NCBI GenBank assembly: GCA_947568835.1
Contig: OX387605.1
Span: 10,668,418 to 10,732,417 of the forward strand
Direction of reading: 5' to 3'
Length of the DNA stretch: 64,000 bases
Source: Protonemura montana
Lineage: Eukaryota; Arthropoda; Insecta; Plecoptera; Nemouridae
In this document: positions 38,083 to 49,160 of the stretch, piece by piece
How the letters are laid out: every line of letters starts with the position of its first letter
How positions within the stretch are numbered: the stretch's first letter is position 1
Notes under the pieces: model-generated
The model's database searches: none
What the model was told of the DNA's origin: nothing
What the model saw: the letters and a program-made list of their open reading frames with translations, nothing else
Position numbers and translations under genes: made by a program

Positions 38083-38885
38083 TTTTTAAAGATTGCTGAT
38101 GAAAGATCTCGAAGAAGATTAGTAGAATCAACAGACCTAGCCCTACTTATTTGCGTTTTATCGGTCAGTCATCTGATTCTGACGTTTAGATGTTGCTGGT
38201 CTGACAGTCAGCTGTGGCAGTGAGCGGTGAATATCTTTTGATCCGAGCTCGGTGAACGACCTCGCCTTCGTTTGAATCTTGATTTTTGAACGCACCCCGT
38301 CATTCGGAGGCACTCGGAAATCTGATCGGGCGACGGACATAACTGGAGTTTAGCCTAGAAATCAAGGCGTTTGTGCCTAGTTGGAATCGTCGGCTTTTAC
38401 TGAATTGTATTCTTTAGAAGTAAGTTATAAACTGACTTAAAGATTTTGAAGAAGTGTCATTTTATTGATGATTGGTATACGCATTGGTTGTTGGAGGTTT
38501 CTGTAGCTATTTGAGGATAACAATTTGTTCAGGAAAATTCCATTTTCGTGTGGCTCTAGGCTAGGTAGGTATGATTAAGCGTGGTGACCTAACGTCAAGT
38601 GTCTAGTAATACACGCGTGGGTGCTCCGATAGGTTGGCGTTCAATACCAACTTCAAATTTTTAATAGATCATTTTAGCGTAACCTGCTGAGTTCTGGTTG
38701 TCCCGTCCAAACCAAATTGTAATGGCAAAGTATAGCCAGAGATAAAAGTATAGCATGCATGTCAGCCTTGCAACTGTTTTTCAATCATTACCTTAACTTT
38801 CTGTGCCATATAGTGAAGGGACCAGATTTGCAAAAGTATTATTAGCTAAAAGCTGCAAGTAAAGATGGACATTATTTTTCAGAAA
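38083..38885. promoter_or_regulatory. Bidirectional upstream region of SELT and EB1
   Basis: This 803 bp separates divergent start codons. An acceptor (TTTTTCAG) directly precedes the EB1 start codon region, so EB1 has an upstream non-coding exon; a GAA|GTAAGT donor at about 38420 could end it. No coding frame here is convincing. Confidence 0.5.
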
Positions 38886-41800
38886 ATGGCAGTGAATGTA
38901 TTCTCTACCAACGTGACTGCTGACAATCTTAGCCGTCATGATATGCTTGCGTGGTTGAACGACTGTCTTGCATCCAGCTTCAGTAAGATTGAGGAGCTGT
39001 GTACAGGAGCTGCTTATTGCCAGTTCATGGACATGCTATTTCCTGGTAAGTCATTATTAGTTGATACAATCCTAGGAACTAGGAGAAGTCATTGATTTAT
39101 TATTGTCAACGTTAATGCGAACTTCCTATTTACAGGGAGCATCATGGTAAAGAAAATAAAGTTCAAAACAAACCTTGAACATGAATACATTCAAAACTTT
39201 AAGTTATTGCAAGGATCATTTAAAAAAATGAGCGTAGAAAAGGTACGGTTACATTTTTATTCTTTATGTCGCACTTTGCGACCATTAATGGCACAATGGT
39301 CAGTAGCCTTTGGTCTTAACCATTCTAAGCTGAAACTCATTGTCTCCTAGTGCAACTCCTATTGGAGCTCTTTCTTCTCTTTTCTATTTGGGGTAAAAAT
39401 GAGCATGCATTGATTTTTATTGTTGGTTAAGCATTTATGTCTTCGTTTTAGGTCATTCCTGTAGACAAGTTAATTAAGGGGAGATTTCAGGACAATTTTG
39501 AGTTTCTTCAGTGGTTTAAAAAATTCTTTGATGCCAATTATGATGGTCGCGAATATGACGGCTATGAGGCTCGAGGGTGTACACCGTTGGGGAACGGTAG
39601 CCGAGCAGGAAGCTTGCACCAGCTGCCTCTGGTAGCGGCACCTCTGCCTCGGCCCGCTGCGAAAGCTCAGTCTCAACAATCCAGGCCTGCAGCTATGAGA
39701 CAGCCGGGTAGATTGAGTTCAGTCTTTACTCCTTGTTTGGTGTTAGCTACCAAGTTGGCAAGGGACAATTGTCATCAGAATTTTATTTCATACCAGATCT
39801 AATTGATCGTCAGCTATATTGCTGGTGGCTATGTTGTTTTGTGTGGATAGGAGGATTTTGACTACGCCATTTGGCTTTGCTGATCTTGATGTCTTCATAC
39901 AAACAACTTGTGTTAAATCCATTGCTCATCCATTGAGTCACTTCTGAATTTGTATGTGATATTAATTCCAGCTCATAATTAGTTGCTGCAGGATTTTGTA
40001 GGCGTGATCTTGATGACCAACTTTTGTGGGTAGCCATCTTTTATTTGATTACATTGTACAGCCATAAAATAGCAATGACAACTAATACCCATCTCTGCTT
40101 TGGTGTAACTGCACTCTCATTTCTCACAGCCACACGCCAAGTAACTTCCAATTTAAAACAAAATGTACAAATGAGAAGCAATGCAGTTTACCTAGAGCTC
40201 AGTTTTCTCTTGCCACTTGGGGTTGTAAGGTCTAGTATCTCCGTGCAGTTGCCAGCATGCCTGCAGATAGCACGATGGCACCCATTGAGCTTGGCTCTGA
40301 TTCTAGATGTCACCTCTCTGAAAATGACAATTGTGCATGACACCGTTGTTGTGCTTTTTTGGCACGCGTTTTTTCATCATTACACCAATTACTCTTACCT
40401 TGGGGCGATTGTTTTTCTGTCTGTTTTGTCTGGATTTTGGGGATTTCCATAACCTGTAGTAAAGCTGTGTCCTGTCAAAACAACCTCTCCAAATAATACA
40501 AAGCCTTCTTTGTAAATCACAGGCGATATCTTTCTTTTGGCTCTATTTGCAGACTTATCAATCTCTGCAGAACTGGAAACTGTTGTCTTATAGATTTTCT
40601 GCTGATGGGCATCTTCTTCCCTTGCAGGAGTTTTCATTGAGAATGTATTCAAGTTATTATATTAGTTGCTTGTTTTTATATAGTTCAAATGAAGTTGATG
40701 GAGTAGATGACCTTTGAGTGTTAAGTAGTATTTACGTATATAATTAGTAATCGGCATCTCTTTTAGATCTTTCAGAAAATTCATTCCAAAGTTACATTAA
40801 ACATTTTTTCTTCAGTATTGGCACTTAGTGCTGGAATTGTTTTGCTTTTACCATCATTTTTTGTTTTTGATTTTCAGATTGTCCCTATAGATAGGCTTGT
40901 TAAGGGCCGATTCCAAGATAATTTTGAGTTCCTCCAGTGGTTCAAAAAGTTTTTCGATGCAAACTATAGCGGTAAAGAATACGACCCGATGGCCGTTCGC
41001 GGGGGGGAACAGATGGGTAACGGGGGCACGTCAGCTCCGCGGGGATCAGGTTTGCTCATGAAGAAGGCTCCTGCACCGGCCCGCTCGGAGATCGTTCCTC
41101 CTCCCTCCAAACCCGTGGGTAGAGCCGGTAAATAATCCTTAACTCACCTTATCAGTCTACATGAGAGTAGTTGCTTTAAGTTTTCTGATTGAGCCTATTT
41201 GGATGAGGAAAATGACCTATTGAGGGCCTGGTTCACGGCACACCATTAGTCAGTAAGGAAAGCAATACAATCTGTGCTTCAAATGGTAACAATGAAACAC
41301 GTTGAATTCCGGCTCTAAATAGTTGTCATATAACTCATATAATTTTGTTTATAATGGCTGCTTTGTATTATCCTGTTGATGTCTGCTTGTACTGCATTTG
41401 TGTAAAACCTCCCTGGTTTTCTTATCTGAATTTTCACGCATAAATGCTTGTAGCTGAGGTATAACTTAGGTCTGTCTGCCTCTTTAGTCTCAATCTCAAT
41501 TTAATGAAAACAACGTGGACTGGTAGACGCAATGCTTGAAAGCCAGAGCTTTAGCCACAGCATGCACCTAAACACTGCCTAATTACACTATCTCTATGTA
41601 GGTAGAAGAATGTTGCTGGTGTCCCGTGTCTCAAAGCATGAATTTATCCGTACTTGTCTACTCAGCAATGTCATGAGTATGGGCTACAGGTGTGATAATA
41701 ATACCATTATTATTCAGGCTGGTACCCCATAAGAAAATGCCTCACTAAAAGTTGCCCAGCACACAAGTACCAGGATAATATTCTTCCATTGATTCATGGC

Positions 41801-43946
41801 CTCAGTGTATAGTCGCTGATGTTTTTTGCATTGTTCCAGTACCCAAGGTGCAAGCAAATGTGCGCCCAATAAGTAACAAAATGCCAATGGCGGGCCCACG
41901 TGGTGACGGGGGAAAGATGGAAGAATTGAACACGCAGGTAACATGCTTTTTTTTCTTATCTGTATGTTAAGGACAGGGAATGAAAACATTTAACCACTTA
42001 GATTGAGAAATGACTGGTATCATGGTTCGGTGCCTTACGCTATTGGATGAGCATAGTTTGAACAATTTAGACGCGATTTGACTACCGCAAGGAGAAGGGA
42101 AGGGGGGGGGGGGGTGATATTTGTTTTGCTGCGTTGTTGTTTAGGCTCCAATAACAACCTTTAGTATTTCTCTACCACGTTCGTGTTTTGAAGAAGTAAG
42201 TTTTTACGTCTGGCACTCTTTGAAAATAGTAGCACGCCCTTCTTCCGATCTCCACCTGTTGCGGGTGTTGCTGTTCTGAGTGGGCTCCAATCTTCGAGGG
42301 TTTATTAGTGTTCCTAATAATAAATTTCTTTGCCCATTGCAGGCAATTGTAAGTTGAATCAGATTTCACATCATAATTGGAATCCCAATGTTTTAAAACA
42401 TTTAATTTCATTTTCAATTCAAAAAATTTTGAATAAAAATAAAAATTGAAATCTCTGTTGAAAATAAGAAGCAGAATCTAAATTCATAAAAATTCTGACT
42501 CTTGTAAACAACATTTAAGAAAACAGTTTGCGTTGAATGTCTCTGCGGCTGAACATGTTAGCTAGACTTTGTAATGCTACCTGCGGAGACTAAGCTTACT
42601 GCCAGGACAAAGTATCCATGGCCCATGCATGCCAGTTTTTTAACTGTGCATGGTACTCTGTGACTGTTTAACTGTTATGATATTCTGAAAGTTGGTTTCA
42701 AATGGGGAGTCCCTTATAAGTTATTACTACTCTAAATGCACCCAGAATACAATAATATAATATGTATTGTGGTGAAGAAGGAAAGAGAGATGGAGCGCAA
42801 CTTACAGGAAAAGAACATTGGCATCGCGTGGTGCACTTATCGAGAAATTGCTAGAAAATTTTCAGGTTCTCGACAAGTGCACCGCTCGACATCAATTTTC
42901 TTCTCTGGTATGTTGCGCTCCCTCTCTCTTTCCTTTTTCACTGCAATCAATATTCAACTTCTTGGCACTCTATTTGCATTACTATATTCAATTCAATTTA
43001 ATTGTTTATTATGCTCGAACATCACAATGTACAGGATTTAAGCTCGTCCACAGATAAATACAAATATGCAAAATTAAAAAAAAAAAAAAAAAATTATTTA
43101 AGACTATTTACAATTCTCCCATTCATTTGAGGGGATTTCATAGAATTCTTCAATATTATACAATGCTTTTTGTAATAACATACTCTTAACATTTTCCTTA
43201 AAACAGTTGACATCTTTTATTTTAAAAGTTATAGTAAAAAGTTAAGTTAAAGTTTAAAGTTAAATATATAATATTTCTTGGTCAACAAAAACAAACCATT
43301 GATTCAGGGTTCGTCCAATTAATTATTAGTGCGTTTTTTTCAGTGACTGATTCCTCCTGCCTGCTTGTTTATAATGACTTGTTTTTCTGCCTCGACAGCT
43401 GCTGGATATGAAGTTGACTGTTGACGGTTTGGAAAAGGAACGGGACTTTTATTTTGGAAAGCTGAGAGACATCGAGGTCATGTGCCAGGAGCATGACAGC
43501 GAAGCAAACCCGATCCTGCTCAAGATATTGGATATACTCTATGCAACCGAGGTATACTCACTACAAGTTCCTATTGTGTCCTCCACAGTTTAAAATATTA
43601 AAGCACACCTTACCGTGTGTCGTGGCTTTTCAGCCAAGTCATGGCCCCAGTTGGGGTAGGTGCTTGGCTGGAAAGCAGAGAAGGTCACACAAGAGCTTGC
43701 TATAAAACGAAAAATGTGTGACTACTTTCTCCCACATTTTTTGGAATTACGTTTTTTTGTATCCTTTCTCACACTAGAAAAAACCTTAAAAATAGATCAT
43801 AGGTTCATAACTTTTCTTCAATATCCATCTCCAACCTTGTGAAATTGGTCAGTAATTTAACCTGCGCCCTGTTTCAGGACGGGTTTGCACCCCCTGAAGA
43901 AGGAGAGGGTGATATCCCACCGCCTGATGAGGAGGAAGAATATTAA
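38886..43946 (+). CDS. MAPRE1: EB1-type microtubule plus-end binding protein
   Basis: EB proteins track growing microtubule plus ends and recruit CAP-Gly and SxIP partners. Constant exons are 38886-39045, 39136-39242, 41840-41937, 43399-43551 and 43878-43946; one of two alternative exons (39452-39707 or 40878-41127) fits between the second and third. Products are about 280 or 278 residues. The CH domain begins [20 protein letters not shown] and continues [15 protein letters not shown] and [10 protein letters not shown]. The C-terminal EB homology coiled coil contains [20 protein letters not shown], then ILDILYATE, and the acidic tail ends EEEEY, the CAP-Gly-binding motif. Intron 4 (41938-43398) carries a palindromic repeat and a SINE fragment. 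AATAAA at 44268 is the likely poly(A) signal. The symbol follows the vertebrate name (Eb1 in flies); the exact paralogue is not implied. Confidence 0.95.
39452..39707 (+). CDS. EB1 alternative exon A (end of CH domain plus linker)
   Basis: The exon starts after TTTTAG and ends at CCGG|GTAGAT (phase 0 in, phase 1 out). It encodes [20 protein letters not shown] and the following [20 protein letters not shown], then a Ser/Pro/Ala/Gln-rich linker with [20 protein letters not shown]. The first 45 residues correspond to the last part of the CH domain. It has the same phases as the exon at 40878-41127 and encodes the same domain part, so only one can be used in a transcript without duplicating that segment. 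Confidence 0.85.
40878..41127 (+). CDS. EB1 alternative exon B (end of CH domain plus linker)
   Basis: The exon starts after TTTTCAG and ends GCCG|GTAAAT, with the same entry and exit phases as exon A. It encodes [20 protein letters not shown], then [20 protein letters not shown] and a Gly/Pro-rich linker with [20 protein letters not shown]. The CH part is nearly the same as in exon A but the linker differs completely, so the two isoforms would differ mainly in the flexible linker. Confidence 0.88.
42235..42370 (-). mobile_element. tRNA-derived SINE fragment in EB1 intron
   Basis: Words such as CTCCACCTGTTGCGGGTGTTG and TTTATTAGTGTTCCTAATAA match the minus-oriented SINE at 31378-31590 (its anticodon/D-arm region and its body). 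The tRNA part is degraded. It is a decayed copy. Confidence 0.5.
42759..42990. repeat. Palindromic repeat (MITE-like) in EB1 intron 4
   Basis: GGAAAGAGAGATGGAGCGCA (42780 on) ... GTGCACTTATCGAGAA is followed after about 20 bases by its inverted counterpart TTCTCGACAAGTGCACC ... GCGCTCCCTCTCTCTTTCC (to about 42932). The arms are about 65-85 bp. The right arm and its flank recur, diverged, at about 60540-60660, so this is a dispersed element. No target duplication was identified. Confidence 0.65.
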
Positions 43947-44435
43947 TTGTAATGTGTAAGTTTGGCTCTATGCTACGCCTCTCGGCTAGAGCTGTATTTT
44001 CTACGCGATTGTTGCAAGATTTGTTGACCTATTCGTACGTGATTTCTGCTAAGAGTAAGAACACCTTTGCTTATTTTGTGCATCTGAATCAATTCTTCAT
44101 CCGTGACTGCTTTTTTTTTTAACTTATGCCTCAAAAACAAAGATAAGATAGAGGATGGTGGGTGGTTTTCATGTACATATGAAATGAATAGGTGTAAACT
44201 ACATTACATTACATAGAATGTGCACAAGTGTGGCTTACTTCATTTTCATTAATTAACAATCATTATGAATAAAATATTACAACTAACATGGCGGCATTAT
44301 TTATTTTCGATTTTCATTTGATTAACTGCTTCAGTATGCATCTAGCACACACCATATTTCCTAAATACAGGCCTGACCAGATAAATACAAAGGTGGAAAC
44401 TTTATATACCTAATCCAGAACCTAAAATATTGCCA
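43947..44435. other. EB1 3' UTR and flank
   Basis: The sequence after the EB1 stop contains AATAAA at 44268-44273, which would give a 3' UTR of roughly 340 bases. I see no further gene before the repeat that starts near 44440. Confidence 0.5.
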
Positions 44436-44439
44436 CATA

Positions 44440-44780
44440 TATATTGGATGGGTGACCATCATATACATGACAAATTCCATTCTGGAAAGAGACTGGAGGG
44501 ACGGAAATGAGTACAGCAACTTCATTTGCAGTGCTTATCAACTTCTCTACACCTTCTCTACAACTTCTCACTCTACACCATGAATTTGTGGAAGAATCAT
44601 GTTGTTCTGTCCTTAGGAAGGGACGTTGAGCTGGTGGTCCCCTTGGTGCCCCTGAACAGGAGTAGGCTATGTGCTGGTGCCTGGTTTCCTCTCCTCCTTT
44701 CTAGGCTGTGCTAGGTTCATCTTTATCCACTCCTCATTCACCGATGCCACTACACCAGTGCTGTTGTGCCAGCTGGAAAA
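44440..44780 (+). mobile_element. 5S-rRNA-derived SINE, 5'-truncated copy
   Basis: TTGGATGGGTGACC at 44444-44457 is the 5S rRNA internal promoter C-box. The body that follows (GGGACGTTGAGCTGGTGGTC, AACAGGAGTAGGC, TTTCCTCTCCTCC) matches, diverged, the body of the repeat at 48760-49160 and the element at 49905-50130 inside the large inverted repeat. Only the 3' half of the 5S-like head remains here. Confidence 0.65.
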
Positions 44781-45079
44781 AAAGTAAGTCAAACCCCACA
44801 AATCGATCCGTCATATTTATATTCCATGCAAGAACTTCACATGTTAACATTTAATAATCCATGGTCTTGTCACCTGCTCTTGGGCCTGCTCCTGAGTATT
44901 GGACCTGCTCTTGTGAAATACCAACAACAGAGACTGTCAACAAGTTTCCTTCAACCCAGCTTGTCATGTCTACTGAAGGTGAGCAATTCAGAGCAATGCT
45001 AGATACCAATATTTTAACAATTTTCACTATTTGACTGACTATTGCTATCCTGACTTGTCATAATGTTTTCCTCATTTTG

Positions 45080-45420
45080 CAGGTTGGCGTTCCCTCCCCT
45101 CTTGGCCGTGAAAGTCGACCCGCTGCACCCAACGGAAGGAGAACTCGACTGGGGAAACATCGATCTACGTCGACGCAAGACCAGCCATGTTGTCCACTTT
45201 CCGTCCCTCGGGGAGAAAAGCAAGGTTTTTATTTTATCATCATCAAGATCGATTCTCGGCATCGGAAGAAACACGCTTAGTTATGTACGACAATATAAGT
45301 GTTGTTTGGACAACCGCAGGATGAGAAGCAAAATGTCATTGGGACCAAGATCTCAGAAAACTGTCAGCTGTTCTTTAGCTTCCTCCAATCAAAAGCACCG
45401 GTCAACTGGAATGTAAAACT
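45080..45420. other. Unassigned open stretch
   Basis: Both strands are open over about 200-340 bases in more than one frame. The plus strand has an acceptor-like TTTTGCAG before 45083 and a frame with KVDPLHPTEGELDWGNIDLR that looks more protein-like than its alternatives. I recognise no family and no partner exon. It could be an exon of an unknown gene, an alternative EB1 3' exon or a transposon remnant. Confidence 0.25.
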
Positions 45421-45942
45421 TATTTTGATTTTGTTTATTAGACGTAGCTACCCAATAGCTTCCACGACGGTCTGATATCCATTTTGTGTTCAGCTTTGAA
45501 CTTGAGATGGTTGTTGGTGTTGGATCGTGTCTTGGATTCGGATAAGAACCTTCGCACCAGTTTCGAGAAAACTCTTTTCAACTGGGTTTTTGAATGCCTA
45601 ACAAAGAATAACTAATTTTCCAACGTTAACCAACAGTAATTGTCAAGAGTAATTATATAAGTAAAATTAATTATTTATATTTTTGTGGTTCTTTTTGTTA
45701 TAAGAGAAATGTAAGGACTGCTTCACCCTTGATAAAGGAAAAGGCTAAGTTGTAAAACTTTGGGAAATCTAGTAGTTCTTCACTCAGCATTCAAAAAACT
45801 TCGTTGAAAGTAGATTTTTAAAACGCATCTTTGTTGCTGCTTGTGTGATAATGAAATGAACTTCCATGACTAACAATAAAAACAAAATTTTGCTTACACA
45901 ATTTTTTGTATTCCAAAAAACACTTACCCGTTATCCTTTCCA

Positions 45943-45943
<1 letters not shown>

Positions 45944-45995
<52 letters not shown>
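45944..45995. repeat. Run of 52 A
   Basis: An uninterrupted A run of 52 bases sits 30 bp to the left of the first tRNA-like unit (46026-46102, minus). In that orientation the run is T, so it is not an ordinary SINE poly-A tail; it may belong to a plus-strand retroposed sequence ending here. The exact length may be affected by sequencing. Confidence 0.8.
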
Positions 45996-45997
<2 letters not shown>

Positions 45998-46025
45998 GTC
46001 CCAAGGCGTTTCCAAAACGGATTTC

Positions 46026-46102
46026 GGCCGGATTCGAACCCAGGAATATAATACCTGGTCCAGCTACGAAGCTAGCACGTTACCAGTGAGCCAAGCTGTC
46101 CT
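46026..46102 (-). repeat. tRNA-like unit 1
   Basis: The minus strand carries an A-box-like TGGCTCACTGG, an anticodon-like hairpin (GCTAGCTTCGTAGC), a long variable-arm-like hairpin (CCAGG...CCTGG) and a B-box GGTTCGAATCC. This resembles a type II (Ser/Leu-like) tRNA, but the acceptor ends do not pair well. Probably a tRNA-derived repeat. Confidence 0.55.
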
Positions 46103-46254
46103 GATAAATAACGTTTGGTGGAAGTCGTATATATGCCTTTATTTTTGGACTTAGTAAAAAAAAAATCTTACAAATAAAAAACTTCGTATCGTCGCTCCCC
46201 AACCTTTCACTTGAACTATGTTCGAGGTGGAGGGCTCCGAGAGACAAAATTGGG

Positions 46255-46325
46255 AGACGCCGGGAAGCGAACTGCGGCCTCTACGATTCAAATCTCCCGA
46301 CCAACCCACTGTGCTACGAGGACAT
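46255..46325 (-). repeat. tRNA-like unit 2
   Basis: The minus strand shows TAGCACAGTGGGTTGG (A-box consensus TRGCNNAGYNGG) and, 25-30 bases later, GCAGTTCGCTTCCC, a diverged B-box. Same orientation as the other units in this cluster. Not a credible functional tRNA. Confidence 0.5.
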
Positions 46326-46417
46326 GTGTCATACTGTCTATTTGTTATCAAATAGGTGATGCAATCTGTCTCTCAGAACAAATTCCTGTAGCTACTTTCC
46401 GAAGACCAAAAAGCGGC

Positions 46418-46500
46418 GTAGACAGGGTTCGAACCCGGTCTCGCCCGAACGGATTTGACGAGCAGCGACTTTTTCAATCAGCTACCATGACTCGATGATT
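46418..46500 (-). repeat. tRNA-like unit 3
   Basis: The minus strand has GTAGCTGATTG as a partial A-box and CCGGGTTCGAACCCTG as a strong B-box/T-arm with a paired stem. Orientation matches its neighbours. Confidence 0.5.
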
Positions 46501-46651
46501 CGTGCATGGAAATAAGAGGTATATGAATTGCAGAAAACGACTTCAGTGTAATGAAAATAATACTTCGAAAGTTTCGATCGATGAACAAGCGATGTAACAC
46601 TTGCAGCATACAATGAATGCCAGTCGCCACTAGATGAAGAACAAAAAGTGA

Positions 46652-46730
46652 ACCGGGCAAGATTCGAATCCAAGATAGCTACAAGATATACTTGCATAGC
46701 AGCGTTACCATTCAGCCACAGAGACCATCC
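46652..46730 (-). repeat. tRNA-like unit 4
   Basis: The minus strand has TGGCTGAATGGTAACGC, close to the A-box/D-arm of Ser/Leu tRNAs, and GGATTCGAATCTT as B-box. The middle region is long, as in type II tRNAs. Confidence 0.5.
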
Positions 46731-46889
46731 CACCTGATAAGGAAATAACACGTACTTGCACAGCACTTGGCGGAGATGTCAGTACACCATGGAGACGATA
46801 TGAAAGTTTTCTCTGTAACGATTGATTCATCTTCCGCAAATTAACACACACAGAGATTGATAATAGGTAACTCACCTGCTTCGAACAAG

Positions 46890-46965
46890 CAGACCGGGGT
46901 TCGAACCAGCGACCCTCTGTCTCCTGCCGCTGGGAATGAGGTCGATCTTCACTCGCCGCCAAACG
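46890..46965 (-). repeat. tRNA-like unit 5
   Basis: The minus strand has TGGCGGCGAGTG as a weak A-box and CTGGTTCGAACCCCGG as a strong B-box. It is the last of five units with one orientation in about 1 kb. Confidence 0.45.
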
Positions 46966-47359
46966 TTCGTGACGAAAACTGGCGAGAGTTTCATGACAAT
47001 ACTCTAACAATCTTGGTAGGTGATTGTTTCTTAGCTGAAAAAAGTGTACCAAGCGGGATACGCCATTTCATTTTCTTGTACCCTTTGAAGGAATTAAATT
47101 AAACAAGGTATCAATAAATCACATCTAGCAGTGAATCCTGATTGGTAGGCCATCCATCGTACATGTGTGCGCCTTTGTCATGTCTACAGCCCAGGCGTTA
47201 GGAGTCGAGCAAGACGAGGGATTCTCAGAAGAAAAACGTGGTAAGTTTCCATCGCAGGTTCAACAGGGGGTTGAATTCAACTATCCTTGAAATTCTACCC
47301 CTGTTAACACCCCTCGCAGGTCAAAATTTGTCACGTGAATTTCCACTCCAAAAAAATTG

Positions 47360-47945
47360 CAAAAATCAATGGACTAACCCCTTACGTTTATATTTTCATT
47401 TTTGAAGCATGTGGAGCATAGAATTTTCATTCTATGAAAATTTCGCCCATATTGTTGTCGAAGGGGTAGTTTGCACCCCGAATACGATGGGCTATTTGGA
47501 ATTTGCGTAAACATCATAATTTAGCCGCTATATTGAGTTTAAACATTAAAACTCTCTAGCTTGTCACGCACAGTATCTTCTATGAAAATTTCGTTTCAAA
47601 CAATAAATGAAAACCAAATTTTCGTAAAAGTTAGCCTTTTTTGACCAGGGTTGGGCCAAAAATTAAGACTTTCACGGATCGACACCTTGTCACGTACTCT
47701 ATCTTCTGTGAAAAATTCAAGGATGTTTCCCCCTCTCTTCATTTTCGCGCAAATAAATGAAAACCAAATTTTTGTAAATGTTAGATTTTTTTGTCCCCGG
47801 CTGGGCCAAAAATAAAGACTATGACATATCGATAGCTTGTCACATACATTATCTTCTATGAAAAGTTCGAGGAGGTACCCCGCCCTTCATTTTTGGGCAA
47901 ATAACTGAAAACCAATTTTTTGTAAAATGTTACCCGCTGTTTCTG
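47360..47945. repeat. Diverged tandem repeat
   Basis: Three or more imperfect copies of a 125-150 bp unit. Recurrent words are TTGTCACG (47561, 47687; TTGTCACA at 47837), TATCTTCTATGAAAA, AATGAAAACCAAATTTT and GGGCCAAAAAT. The unit has no coding frame. The stretch 47000-48100 holds nothing else that I can support. Confidence 0.6.
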
Positions 47946-48759
47946 TGAAACGGTTTAGTATACATTTGATCAACAATCAATTCATGGTAGTGTCAGTTTG
48001 CAAAGATCTTACCCCAGACCGTGATATTACTTTGGAGCAGAAAAGTTAATGTGTTTCTTCACCAGCCTTGGAATGGGCGTCCGGAGGGGAGTGCGAGGGG
48101 GTGCGCTTGCACCCCCCTGACAATAACATTTGCAGTCGCCTCTGTGCAGGACATTCCGTAACAGGGTGCTTGTTTCGCTCCATGCAACGAAATAAATTTT
48201 TAATTTTTGCTGGCAGCGAACAAAGTACCTATTGGTCTAGGTTCCTTAATTCAAAAGAATCGGTAAGCTCACACTTTGTTTTTGACGACTATCTTGCAGA
48301 CACGAAACTTCGCGCCCATCCAGAGCAGAATTACTCATTTCGCGGTAGTGCTGGTCGCCGGGAAACTAGTCCACTGGTTAAAATTTAACTCGGCAGTCAA
48401 AAAAGCAGCAGTATCTCTCTCCGTGTGAGATGTTCCAGGACTGCAAGAGAAGCTCTAGCAGACTGGAGTTCACTGATCAGGCTGATCTCTGAAATATTAT
48501 CGCTGCTCCGGCGCCTCTGATAGCTGACATCATAAGGGAGCATGCATGCAATGCAAAATGTCTCCTGCAACTTAATTTGACATTTGAATTGTGGTTATTG
48601 AAGTTATTTTCCCCGTATCGACTTCGACATTAAAACATTGAAATGGTATGTGTTTGATGAGCATAGCGAGCGAAACAATCAAACCCCATTTGCAATTTAA
48701 ATACATGCTTTAAATCATTTCACATAGTTGTCAGCTTTTGGATTTGACTTCTGAAAAAT

Positions 48760-49160
48760 GGGTGATCATCATACACGTGATCAGTTCTGTTCGGGAGAGA
48801 GGTTAGAGGGTTGAAAGTTAGTTCAGCAACTTAACTCGCCTTGCTTATCAACCTCTTGACAGCATGGATTTTTGGAGGAATCCTGTGGTTCGAGTTGTAC
48901 CGCCCTTCAATTTTTTCAATTGCTGTCAATTGATCAATTGTTCAATTGCGGAGGGGACGTTAAGCCAGTGGTCTCATTGGTGCTCGTCGACAGGAGTAGG
49001 CCACGTGCACCGGGTTTCCCCTCCTCCCTCCTTAATTAGGAAGGTATAAATCATCATTCTCATCATCACTCACTCATTTACCGGCACTATTAGAACAAGT
49101 GCCACATTGTCCGTTGTCAAAACAGTGTGTCGTTTAACGTCACTAATCAATCAATCAATC
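48760..49160 (+). mobile_element. 5S-derived SINE body, first copy in left arm
   Basis: AATGGGTGATCATCATACAC at 48757 is a decayed 5S C-box end, followed by TTCGGGAGAGAGGTTAGAGG and the body GGGACGTTAAGCCAGTGGTC, then the tail with ATCAATCAATCAATC near 49150. It matches the other family members at 44440 and 49905. The mirror copy lies at about 55815-56235. Confidence 0.65.

Noticed and set aside
40024-40452. 142-codon plus frame between the two EB1 alternative exons
   Set aside because: Composition is intron-like and no domain is visible; the flanking exons explain the locus.
48068-48388. 106-codon plus frame, mirrored at 56602-56883, as a gene
   Set aside because: It lies in the inverted-repeat arms, spans the arm edge and resembles no known family; both copies are kept open simply because the arms are nearly identical.
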